Shown: positions 54,569-64,000 of the stretch, piece by piece
Position numbering within the stretch: the stretch's first letter is position 1
Layout: every line of letters starts with the position of its first letter
NCBI GenBank assembly: GCA_963585895.1
Contig: OY757934.1
Coordinates: forward strand, 49,417,233-49,481,232
DNA: 64,000 nt
Direction: 5' to 3'
From: Sepioteuthis lessoniana
Taxonomy: Eukaryota; Mollusca; Cephalopoda; Myopsida; Loliginidae
The notes under the pieces: generated by a model
Told to the model about the DNA's origin: nothing
What the model saw: the letters and a program-made list of their open reading frames with translations, nothing else
Database searches by the model: none
Program-made: the position numbers and the translations under genes

Positions 54569-54935
54569 TAAAAAGGGAGAAACAAATAGGAAAAAGAAAG
54601 GTAGTTGTTTGAAATCCTGATCACCATAGAAAAGCGGGACACCGGGTTAAAAATAGAAATGTATCCAGAGAAATCGGCCGCTGGCACTGATTGGCTGAAA
54701 GAAACTCAAACAGAAAAGGTCATTTGGGAAAATACAGGATAGAAAACAGAATAAGAGTCAGTAAAAGACCAGATGCAAGACGACAGTTGAACACTAGTCA
54801 CGATGATTTGAAGATGGTCGAAAACTACATTTTGGGGTTTCACACCAACTGCGTAATCGTGGAGACGAGGCCAGCGATCTAGCACGTCTTAGAACTACAA
54901 TGGAAAACGAGAAAGATAATTCTAAGTCTGTGTCT

Positions 54936-54980
<45 letters not shown>

Positions 54981-55306
54981 TCTCACGAAATTTTATTTCT
55001 CTTTGTATAGCTAACACGGCCAACTAAATTTTTATACGCTGTTTCTCTCTTCTCGACGATTACTAAAATGTAGCAGCGAATAAACTTTTGAATTCACGAG
55101 TCAATACGGAGGGTTGTGTGTTCGTCACTTCTTCTTTTCATCCTGGTGGAGGTTACAACAGGGTTCTGTCTTACTCTTAAGACGTATCGCTACAAGGGTC
55201 TGGCGAGATCCGTGGTGGTACAAGCGTCTATGTGGTGTGATAGTTGTACAAATGTCCATCTGAACACCGTAGTGTTACAAACTTCTATTTGGTGTCATAA
55301 CAGTAC
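54564..55306. other. No gene; (CT)n at 54937-54973
   Basis: The frame 54691-54882 and the start of 55116-55577 have no recognised domain. At about 55115-55290 some short direct echoes occur (gtggtacaagcgtctatgtg, gtgttacaaacttctatttg). Confidence 0.45.
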
Positions 55307-55530
55307 ATTTGTTCAATGGCATAATGACCCTCCTGGGTTATTTAATACCAAAGCTTTTCTTGAAGAAGAAGTGTTGGGTGCTATTTATACTATAGCTGGG
55401 GAGAAAAGAGAGTTCATAACTTTCCCAAGGGCATTAGTCCGAAAGAGAAAACAGCTGCACGAATGGAATTCGAATTTACACACTGCAATGTCACAGTCCA
55501 ACAATCTAGCTACTACACCAAGGGAATTCC
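55307..55530 (-). mobile_element. SINE A, diverged
   Basis: 'gttcaatggcataatgaccc', 'gggttatttaataccaaagc' and 'cactgcaatgtcacagtcca', with head 'ctagctactacaccaaggg'. The 153-codon frame over this region is a by-product. Confidence 0.7.
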
Positions 55531-55621
55531 CCGCTGTTGCCGAATACGTCACCATTTTTATATCTATATATTCATAACGAATTTACTTATTTATGGATGA
55601 ATTTTATTTTTTATTATATTT

Positions 55622-55985
55622 TACCGGCTCGTTGGCCTAGTGGGTAGAGTGTTCGCCAATGGTCCGGAAGATCTGGGTTCAATCCCATGTGGCGTCATAC
55701 CAAAGACTTTTAACATGGTACTTGATACCCCCTTGCTTAACACTCAGCAATATGAGGTACGTATCAAGGGTAAAGTGGAGCAATCCAGAGAAAGGAGTAG
55801 CACCCTTCCCTACACCTCGGTGTCAGAGCTATTGAAAAGGGAGCCTTCAGGTCACTCTCGACGACGGTCGCCAACTTTACTTACTTTACTTAGTAAGGAC
55901 TGGAGTAGCGCCAACCCTTACACCTCGGTGTAGTAGCTATTGAAAAGGGAGCCTTTTGGTCACTCTCGACTGCAGTCGCCAACTT
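55622..55985 (+). mobile_element. SINE B with duplicated 3' third
   Basis: Complete copy at 55622-55885 (CCGGCTCGTTGGCCTAGTGG to AACTTTACTTACTTTACT), then its last 95 bp repeated at 55890-55985 (gtgtagtagctattgaaaag, gtcgccaact). Confidence 0.88.
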
Positions 55986-56340
55986 ACAAATTTTTACTTT
56001 ATCGTTTATATTTTTACTTATTATCAAGGTGTAGTATCAGTGCATCTTATCTCAGTGAGATCTATTGGTCCACAGCACTTCAGCTTCGGATCAGTACGTA
56101 GCTCCATACGCTTCGCATAGGAATCCATATATAGTATCTGTTTCTTTTCTCATACAATAAATATGTTAAATGATCAAACAGTTCTATTTCTAACTGGGCT
56201 AACCATTGAAGGGAGGAAGTCTTCAGCAACAAGTCACTGTTTTGTACGAAGTCACTTCTACTGGCTCTGCATTTTAAAACTTTTGTAATGCAACAGATGG
56301 CAACTACGGGTGATGTGGTGACTTAATTCAGTGTCTCCAG
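55986..56340. other. Nothing recognised
   Basis: AT-rich linker. Confidence 0.4.
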
Positions 56341-56889
56341 AAAAAGCAATCCCAGTTGGTTGGGGTAGTAGAATACACCGACTGCATCTCTTCAGAGGGG
56401 TCAAACCCCACCAAGTGTCTTGGATATGACATTAAAAAAAACTGATGGTGAGACTTCAGTAATGCTGGAGCTTTGGGGAATGCAGATTACCCCTTTATTA
56501 CCATTGCTCTCTGGTCTACTCTGACCTGGAGGGGTTGCACCTGATAGGATCCTATCTATGGGTCAAATAGAACTGTTTGACATTTACACTGCGTGCAAAC
56601 AAATGTCTAATGCTAAATGTAATTGTTTGAAAATAACTGTTTGATTATTTAACTGCGTGTAAACAAACGACTGATTTTGAATTGAATTGTTTGTGATACA
56701 TAGCAATACTTGAAACCATTTAACTATATTGAAAAGAATGAGCTTAGGTTCATTTAGAAATTTTATCAACAAAATATATTTCGAAATCATATATATTTTA
56801 TATATAAGTATAAAGATGATTTGGCATTAAATAACCTACAATAGTTGATATGTCATAAAACCGATACAAACCAAACCAAACCAAACCAG
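56341..56889 (+). repeat. Family G, full length
   Basis: A clear 549 bp reference copy: head CAGTTGGTTGGGGTAGTAGA, 'gaatacaccgactgcatctc', 'gttgcacctgataggatcc', subrepeats 'aaccatttaactatattg' and 'aaatgagctt' equivalents, the tail TTTGGCATTAAATAACCTAC, AATAGTTGATATGTCATAAA and (ACCAA)n. Confidence 0.88.
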
Positions 56890-57829
56890 AAGAAAAGTGA
56901 GTACGAATCAACTATAACTTTCGATTTGAACAGAGGCTGTAAAAATTTTTATAGTTGATTTAATATTGTCTCCTTGGACAGAATAAATACAAGAACAATT
57001 ACGTCAGATTAACACCAACATAGTTTATTGCCAGGGCAAACTTAAGAGAGTGAATACAAAATGAAATGAGCAAGAAAAAATGAATAAAGAGGTGTAAGAA
57101 GTGTATGTATGTGTCAGGAAAGTGGAAGTTTTGAGAAAGATTTACAAACTTAAAAAGTGTATTTTTCTATGGTATCGTGTTTCACTGCGACACGAGGTTT
57201 GTTGGGGTGAAAATTTCCCTGTCTGGTCTGTTTCAAAGCATGCTAAAAGTTGTAAGAGAATGGGACTTTCACTTGCTCTAATTATATAGTGTTTTAAAAA
57301 CAAAAACCCAGTGGCCACTAGCTAAGATAGATAATTCTAAAAAGGTTCAACATCTTTCATTTAGATAAAAAAGCGAATATGTTATAAATGGAAAACAATT
57401 GCCTATCTAAAACAAAGTAAACGAAAAGCAAAGATTGAAGAAAAGAAGATGGGGAAAAACAATTTGACTGAAATTCACAAAACTTATTGGGGGTGAGTTG
57501 GAATTCTTGAGAAAGGACACACTTGTCATGTTGTGGCACCGTCAAAACATATTTCAAAAACTAATCTTTTAATTAATTAATTTTTTTTTCCTTATAGAGT
57601 AATAAATTTTGTGAAAAGATTGCCTAAAAAGATCCAGAACAGTAGTGGTGTGGAAAAATTTGAGATTGAATTGGATGAATTCAGAATTAATTATAAGAAA
57701 AAGAAATTAAGAGGAAATTTCTTGGAACTATCGGATGAAATATTTTACCGAATTTGATATGTTCATTCATATTGTATTATTATCATTACTGTGATCAGAT
57801 TTTTTCTTTTAAATGTTGATATGAAAAAA
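56890..57829. other. No recognisable gene
   Basis: AT-rich region with short frames 57101-57289 and 57357-57557, no motif known to me. Purine-rich near 57410-57470 and 57640-57720. Confidence 0.45.
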
Positions 57830-58100
57830 TGGTAAAAAGGAGGCAGAAGAAAGCGAAAAGATAATTAAAAAAATAGAACGAAAAACTGTGAAATATGAGA
57901 GTGACGGTGATACTAATTGTTGTTGGTGCACTTGTAACGGTCCCAAAAGATATGAGAGGAATTAGAAATCAGAGGAAAAATAAAGATCATTCAGTCCATA
58001 GCATTGTTCCCGGAAGAGTTCTGGAGATCGGAGGAGACTTGCTGTCTCTCAGACTCAAGAGAAAGACCATCATTTAACGTAGATGTGAAAAACTCGCAAG

Positions 58101-58103
<3 letters not shown>
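57830..58103 (+). pseudogene. LINE L 3' end, copy 1
   Basis: The open frame reads VTVILIVVGALVTVPKDMRG and ends LEIGGDLLSLRLKRKTII. It aligns with the conserved VTIIPIVIGA-type carboxyl region of LINE L, after which it is frameshifted. A (TAA)n tail follows at 58104-58145. Confidence 0.75.
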
Positions 58104-58146
<43 letters not shown>

Positions 58147-58149
58147 TAA

Positions 58150-58710
58150 CACAGAAGGAATATAAGACTAGACACGACTGGGTCGGCAAGGTGATCCACT
58201 GGGAAACGTGCCAGAAATTTAAATTTGACCACACCAACAAATGGTATATGCACAACTCAGCACCTGCCCTAGAAAATGACACATAAACTTCTATGGGACT
58301 TTGACATACACACGGCCAGAAGACCAGACCTAATAATAATGAACAACAACAACAACAAAAGAGAATATGCAAAATTATCGACTTCGCTGTCCTGGCTGAC
58401 CACAGAATAAAACTGAAAGGATGTGAAAAGAAAGATAAGTACCTGGACCTTGCTAGAGAATATAAAAATACTATGGACCACGAAGGTGACAATTATACCA
58501 ATTGTGATTGGTGCTTTTGGTACAGTAACTAAAAGATTATTAAAGGGACTGGAGGACTTGGAAGTTGGCGGAGGAGTGGAGACCATCCAAACGACAGTAT
58601 TATTGAGAAAGGCCAGAAGACTGAGAAGAGTCTTGGAGACTTGAAGAGACTTGCTGTCACTGAAGCTCTAATGAAATACCATCAGCTAACGCTGATGTGG
58701 AAAACTCTAC
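58150..58710 (+). pseudogene. LINE L 3' end, copy 2 (longest)
   Basis: Reads LTQKEYKTRHDWVGKVIHWE, then CQKFKFDHTNKWYMHN, KIIDFAVLADHRIKLKGCEK and KDKYLDLAREYKN. In another phase it gives VTIIPIVIGAFGTVTKRLLK, then GLEDLEVGGGVETIQTTVLL and RKARRLRRVLET. These are ORF2 C-terminal regions of a non-LTR retrotransposon. Several stops. A (TAA)n tail at 58709-58737. Confidence 0.85.
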
Positions 58711-58739
58711 TGAGTAAATAATAATAATAATAATAATAG

Positions 58740-59112
58740 CCAAGTGACCTGTCCTAATAATAGTCAGCAAAAAAACAGGGAAACTGCCAATTAGTGGACC
58801 ACAGCAGACCACAGAGTAAAAATTTAAAAGGAAGCAAAAAGAGAGATAAGTACCTCGACCTTTCTAAAGAATTTAAAAGATATGGAATATGAAGATTATA
58901 TTGATACAAATTGTAATTTGTGCGTTCGATATAATCCCCAAAGGACTCGTAAAGCGACTGCAAGTCTTGGAAGTAAGAGGACAAACGGAGACCATCTAGA
59001 CTACAGCATTATTAAGATCATCGGGAATACTGAGAAGAGTCCTGGAAACTTGAGGAGACTTGCGGTCTCTCGTACTCCAGTGGAAAACCATCAGCTAATG
59101 CGGGTGTGAAAA
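58740..59112 (+). pseudogene. LINE L 3' end, copy 3
   Basis: 'gccaattagtggaccacagc', KEAKREISTSTFLKNLKDM-like phase and later LGNLRRLAVSRTPVENHQLM and a carboxyl end. Degraded, no clear tail microsatellite. It sits head to tail with copies 1 and 2. Confidence 0.7.
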
Positions 59113-59445
59113 ACTTTTAAATATTTTAGCAGAGGTCAGTCAACTACTATCATTAATAAGAATTGAATCAACATATTTGTTGAAAAGACGATGTGCCTTT
59201 ATTTTCTCTGGTTTCCATTCGAAAACAAATATGATGAATTCAATTAGAAGAGATTATTACAATGCAATAATTAGTTAGTTTAAGCAATGAATGAAGAAAA
59301 TATCATTTACGGGCTCCTTACAAAAAAGATAGAAAGAAAAAAAAACCTTGTAATTTGAAGTTTGTAGTAATCTAGGTCACTGCATTCTTTTCGTACTATC
59401 TATCTATCTATTTATCTATCAACTTTTTTTTACTTTGTTACTTTT

Positions 59446-59482
<37 letters not shown>

Positions 59483-59566
59483 CAATCAATAAACTTGTTA
59501 ATTTCACTCTTATCTATCCATCTATATCTCTGAGTGTTTATTTTTGTTCATGTCTCTGTCTCTCTC

Positions 59567-59613
<47 letters not shown>

Positions 59614-60396
59614 ATTGGTACATGGAGCGATAACGAGAAGAAAAGAAATGATTTGATGGAACGCTAGTGTTGGTGAGGGAATAATATTTACTTTTATCAG
59701 TTCCTTATATAAATGGAATCCCTGCTCTCAAACGTGGAAAAACTTTTCTTGTTTTTTGAAACGTAATCCAAATGAATTTTTTTGCCCTTGGAAAGACTTT
59801 CCAATATTCCTTAAAGCGTGAGTCCATTTTGAAATCATGAGATTTGATTGTCTACAGATAGAACATTTTAAAGCTTTTGGTAAACATTCAAAAAAGAAAA
59901 AAAGTGCTTCCTTGAGGAGAAGTAGCATCAGTTAGTTTAGATCTCTTGATACGTCGATTTATGTTTGATTCTTTTTACAGAATAGCAACACCCATCCTTA
60001 AAAAGAGAGATAAAGAAAAAAAAACAAAAAAAACAACTAAATATTCGTTAACAACATGTTTAGAACAAATTGATAGACAGTAAATAAACATTAAAAGCAT
60101 TGATAAAAAAAATAAAAAAGATAAATTTTAGCCTACTAATCTCGTCTTAACACGGTTTCTTCTCACCGTCAAATCGACAATTTGAGGGTCTAGAGCAGGC
60201 AGATAAAGCATGTGTTTTAATGAAAATGGTGCTATTTGAAATTATCTAACCAGTTCATATATCACGGTAGTAATATTCAATCTATTGAATGTGTTGGTAA
60301 TATACACATAGGTAAAGAGTGGATTATTATTGAGAAGTTATCGATCCTATGGAAATCCGATCTCTGTGATGAAATAAGATTTCTTCCAAGCGATAG
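59113..60396. other. Microsatellites and AT-rich DNA, no gene
   Basis: (TATC)n at 59398-59420 and 59566-59612, (CT)n at about 59450-59480. The short frame 59728-59928 has no motif. Confidence 0.55.
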
Positions 60397-60631
60397 AGGG
60401 GGTGTCGTCGTGGTGTAATGGTTAAAGCGATGGACAGCAGAACCGTAGTAAGCGAGTTCGTACTCCAGTCGCGTTATTACGTTCACTTTCGGGCAAATAC
60501 CCTTGGGAAAGGTAAGAACCCCTGTATCTTCCCAGCTATGGGTTAAATAGTACCACTACTGTTCTTCTAGAAGAATGGCTTTGGCATTAAATAACCTAAA
60601 AAAAAGGTTGATATGCCATTAAACAAAGAAA
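60397..60631 (+). mobile_element. SINE A, full length, 11 bp TSD
   Basis: Flanked by CCAAGCGATAG at 60386-60396 and 60632-60642. 235 bp, A box TGGTGTAATGG, B box GAGTTCGTACTCC, complete shared tail. One of the best-preserved copies. Confidence 0.92.
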
Positions 60632-60769
60632 CCAAGCGATAGCCATGCCATAAGTACTGTACGGTTGCATCACTTGAACTTTGACAAAATGCATGAAGAA
60701 AACGCTTGATGGTAACTATAAAAGGATGATGTGTACTGTTTTGGATAAAACCAGGAAGCAACACCTTAT

Positions 60770-61043
60770 CATATTTACCCAACCACTCCACTCGAGCAGG
60801 ATATGACACAAGGTCAATTTTTAAGCGAAGTTTAACAGGTTTGAATTCACAGTTTTCCTTCTCCTAGACTAGTTGCTTCACCAAGGCTGAAGAACCTAGT
60901 CTGCCCTACTATTTACCCATAGCTGGAGGGAGAATAATTGGATTCATACCTTCCCCAAGGGTATTAGTGCTATGTGAAATACAATCAGTCACGACCAGGA
61001 TTTGAACTCGTGTCGCCTGTCCATTTTCTACGACGATAACCAT
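60770..61043 (-). mobile_element. SINE C, 10 bp TSD
   Basis: Flanked by AACACCTTAT at 60760-60769 and 61044-61053. 274 bp. Confidence 0.9.
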
Positions 61044-61429
61044 AACACCTTATAAAACAACAATTGTACGACCATTTATTTTCCATCACACAATCATCCA
61101 AATAAGATGAACAAGAATTACTTGACAAGGACAAATTCATAAGTAACGTTCTCTTGTGGATTATTATTCATTGACACACCAGTGAAGGTCGAACAGCAAT
61201 AACTTATATTCATCGGTTCTTTGTGGACGATGGATGCTGTCTAAAGACTAGCTAAGAACAATGGTCGATAGGGACGGATAGGAAGAGAGAGTCTAAAGAA
61301 TCTGTGCAGTCGGCATGTTTTAATTTGTTAAAGAAATGCGAAACTGATTAAAAGCTACCGGTTAACATCATTCATATTTTATTGATGAAGCTTATTTTGA
61401 TGGTTGCTGCCTTTGACGTCTCCCTTCCA

Positions 61430-61487
<58 letters not shown>

Positions 61488-61974
61488 CTCTATTTTGTAT
61501 ACATGCCTGATATTGGCAAACTTCCGTTATTCATGGGCTGTGAAAAATTATCAAGCTTTCTTCAACTAGTATATCTTTCCTTTGCATTAAAAATGGAACA
61601 GGTCAGCGGAAATACCGACACAGTTGGGGCTATTCTTGGCACCACTCACTACTGTGAGAGAGTTCCTGCAATGTTGCGCTGAATCTCTCACGAGCAGAAT
61701 AGGAAAACTGATAAATCAAAATTAATAATAAATAATTATCAAATACTCGAATACACCCGTCAATAATGACTGTTGGATTTTATATCATCGAAAAAATGGA
61801 GACTCCCTCACTTTCTCTTTCTCACTTTTCCTTGTTGCTGTTAATGTAGATTCAAAAGATAAATAGCCGGGCAGACGAACTCAAAAACTAAAGAAACCGT
61901 TCCGTTGTGACGTCAGCCCGCTTGACCAACTTGTCTGCTTTCTTTTTCTTTCTTTTTTGATATAGCAAAACGCA
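61044..61974. other. No gene; (TA)n at 61431-61485
   Basis: A 92-codon frame spans the microsatellite at 61404-61682. After the Tyr-Ile run it reads a short non-repetitive stretch (MPDIGKLPLFMGCEK) with no known domain. Confidence 0.5.
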
Positions 61975-61993
61975 AATCATGATTCTTTTTTCT

Positions 61994-62025
<32 letters not shown>

Positions 62026-62123
62026 TAAATATCATAACCCAAAACGTCAGAGATCTTACTTCCCGTCCTTTCTTTCTTTCTTTAAAGATCATAACAAAAA
62101 CCGCCAGAGATCTCATTTCTCGT

Positions 62124-62155
<32 letters not shown>

Positions 62156-62365
62156 TAAAGATTATAACCAAAAAAATTCAGAGATCTCATTTCCCGTTCT
62201 TACCCGTTCTTCCTTCCTTCCTTCCTTCCTTCCTTCCTTTCTTTCTTTCTTTCTTTCTTTCTTTATTTAAATATCATAACCCAAAACGTCAGAGATCTTA
62301 CTTCCCGTCCTTTCTTTCTTTCTTTAAAGATCATAACAAAAACCGCCAGAGATCTCATTTCTCGT

Positions 62366-62397
<32 letters not shown>

Positions 62398-62456
62398 TAA
62401 AGATTATAACCAAAAAAACTCAGAGATCTCATTTCCCGTTCTTCCTTCCTTCCTTC

Positions 62457-62487
<31 letters not shown>

Positions 62488-62528
62488 TAAAGATTATAAC
62501 CAAAAAACTCAGCGATCTCATTTCCCGT

Positions 62529-62560
<32 letters not shown>

Positions 62561-62832
62561 TAAAGATTATAACAAAAAACGTCAGAGATCTCACTTCCCA
62601 TTCTTTCTTTCTTTCTTTCTTTAAAGATTATAAAAAAAATTTTTTTTAAAAGTCAGAGATCTTATTTCCCGTTCTTTCTTTCTTTCTTTCTTTCTCTCTT
62701 TAAAGATTATAACAAGAAAATGTCAGAGATCACATTTCCCGTTCTTTCTTTTTTTCTTTCTTTTTTTCTTTCTCTCTTTAAAGATTATAACAAGAAAACG
62801 TCAGAGATCTCATTTCCCGTTCTTTCTTTTTT

Positions 62833-62876
<44 letters not shown>

Positions 62877-63285
62877 TAAAGATTATAACAAAAAACGTCA
62901 GAGATCTCACTTCCCATTCTTTCTTTCTTTCTCTCTTTAAAGATTATAAAAAAAAATTTTTTTCAAAGTCAGAGATCTTATTTCCCGTTCTTTCTTTTTT
63001 TTCTTTCTCTCTTTAAAGATTATAACAAGAAAACGTCAGAGATCTCATTTCCCGTTCTTTCTTTTTTTCTTTCTTTCTTTCTTTCTCTCTTTAAAGATTA
63101 TAACAAGAAAACGTCAGAGATCTTATTTCCCGTTCTTTCTTTCTTTCTTTCTTTCTCTCTTTAAAGATTATAACAAGAAAATGTCAGAGATCACATTTCC
63201 CGTTCTTTCTTTTTTTCTTTCTTTCTTTCTTTCTTTCTCTCTTTAAAGATTATAACAAGAAAACGTCAGAGATCTCACCTCTCGT

Positions 63286-63333
<48 letters not shown>

Positions 63334-63340
63334 AAATATC
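61975..63340. repeat. TTTC minisatellite, about 17 units
   Basis: Each unit is (TTTC)n of variable length followed by 'tttaaagattataacaagaa', 'aacgtcagagatctcatttc' and 'ccgttc'. The block at about 62023-62180 recurs at about 62265-62420 with almost no change, 242 bp apart, so a multi-unit segment was duplicated. The Ser-Phe-Phe-Leu frames are artefacts. Confidence 0.92.
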
Positions 63341-63485
63341 ATGTGTACAGATACACAGATGTACACCCAGAACACCTGTGTTTTATATTATTATGAGATG
63401 TTGGCACACTTTCAGGACGCTGATTCTATTTTTAACTGAATTGTCAGCGAATGAAAGTAATATTTTTATATTATACTATTTTCAC

Positions 63486-63599
63486 TGTTGTATAGTGGCT
63501 CGTAGCAGGTGACTTCCGGTATCTCGGAGGAATAAAAGACGTCGTGTTTCTTAAACACGGACAGTACTGAAAGATCTATGTTTCGTGTAGAGGTTTTTC
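63486..63599 (+). mobile_element. Possible LTR 5' part
   Basis: Begins TGTTGTATAGTGG like the 16.8 kb LTR (TGTTGTATAGTC) and contains GGAATAAAAGACG. The rest differs and the far end is not identified. Confidence 0.35.
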
Positions 63600-64000
63600 A
63601 GCGGGCTGTCTGGCATCTGTGCTGGACGGTCAATGCTCTATGGCAGATTTGAGGCCAAAAGGCGCCAGCTTCACTTGGGCCACTTTCGGCTGAGCCACAT
63701 TCGGGTGTGCGAGCTGCATCACTGACACCTTTTGTCACCTTTGTATAGCACTGGACATTGCTGTCCAGTTTAAGCAATAATCAGGTATACGTGTCTGGAC
63801 CCAGATTTGAGTCAAAGTCTAGCTAGGACTATCAGGCCCATATTGCACTAAGTGGGCTGATGAGCAGCATAGTCAAGCTGGGCTCGAGCCTCGGCTCGTG
63901 TCCGACCTCCCCTTCTCCCAAATCCCCACTATAATTGACCTTTGGGGCATCGAACTTGAGTCAAGTCCTGTCTAGTAGGAGACAAATATCCAGTACTGAA
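63600..64000 (+). mobile_element. SINE E, long variant, runs off the window
   Basis: A head-like GCGGGCTGTCTGGCATCTG, then a block shared with the 39.3 kb copy (GCACTAAGTGGGCTGATGAG, CTGGGCTCGAGCCTCGGCTC, CCCACTATAATTGACC). It is longer than the 281 bp copy by an extra 5' segment. No 3' A-rich end is visible before the window stops. Confidence 0.65.

Noticed and set aside
55116-55577. 153-codon plus-strand frame
   Set aside because: Its second half is the reverse of SINE A and the first half has no known motif.
62720-63016. Ser-Phe-Phe-Leu repeat protein
   Set aside because: Translation of the TTTC minisatellite.

Overview
The window looks like non-coding animal DNA, most likely from a mollusc and plausibly a cephalopod. 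I infer this from long AT-rich stretches, very abundant microsatellites (TA, TATC, TTTC, GACA, TAA), several tRNA-headed SINE families, and decayed non-LTR and mariner elements. The species call is an inference. I found no host protein-coding gene: every long open frame I checked is a simple-repeat artefact, a transposon fragment, or has no recognisable content.

Dispersed repeats cover much of the 64 kb. (1) SINE A (about 235 bp), SINE B (about 260 bp) and SINE C (about 285 bp) have tRNA-like heads with recognisable A and B boxes; SINE D and SINE E are rarer. Several copies have target-site duplications (TSDs) of 9-18 bp. (2) Family G, about 550-660 bp at full length, is the commonest repeat. 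It has a non-tRNA-looking head, a body of 65-70 bp subrepeats and a tail module shared with SINE A. (3) LINE F is a non-LTR element with recognisable reverse-transcriptase pieces. LINE L is a second non-LTR element seen only as C-terminal pieces. A third piece, at 8.9-9.2 kb, is a LINE-type zinc-finger N-terminus. (4) There are three mariner lineages, one with a derived MITE, and one hAT C-terminal remnant. (5) LTR-type elements include a 612 bp solo LTR with matching ends and a 4 bp TSD.

Layout. 0.6-2.8 kb: G copies, a SINE B and a MITE inside an amplified G tail. 3.1-4.9 kb: microsatellite/mariner composite. 5-9.3 kb: G, SINE A, a small solo LTR, LINE pieces. 11.3-13.9 kb: LINE F split by G, then a mariner. 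15-17.4 kb: family P, a hAT remnant, a solo LTR. 18-20.5 kb: purine-rich and GACA arrays. 20.9-26.5 kb: LINE F, LINE L and SINEs. 27-29.5 kb: a 73 bp minisatellite and 5S-rRNA-derived repeats. 30-49 kb: mostly G and SINEs with nested insertions, a rearranged LINE F at 38-39 kb, and inverted or partial family P copies at 43 and 46 kb. 50.4-51.4 kb: a large inverted repeat and an LTR fragment. 52-61 kb: G, SINEs and three LINE L ends in a row. 62-63.3 kb: a TTTC minisatellite. 63.5-64 kb: an LTR-like edge and a long SINE E.

The genes do not work together in any pathway. What can be read is insertion history: elements sit inside elements in a recoverable order, and SINE A and family G share a tail that suggests they use the same LINE machinery.
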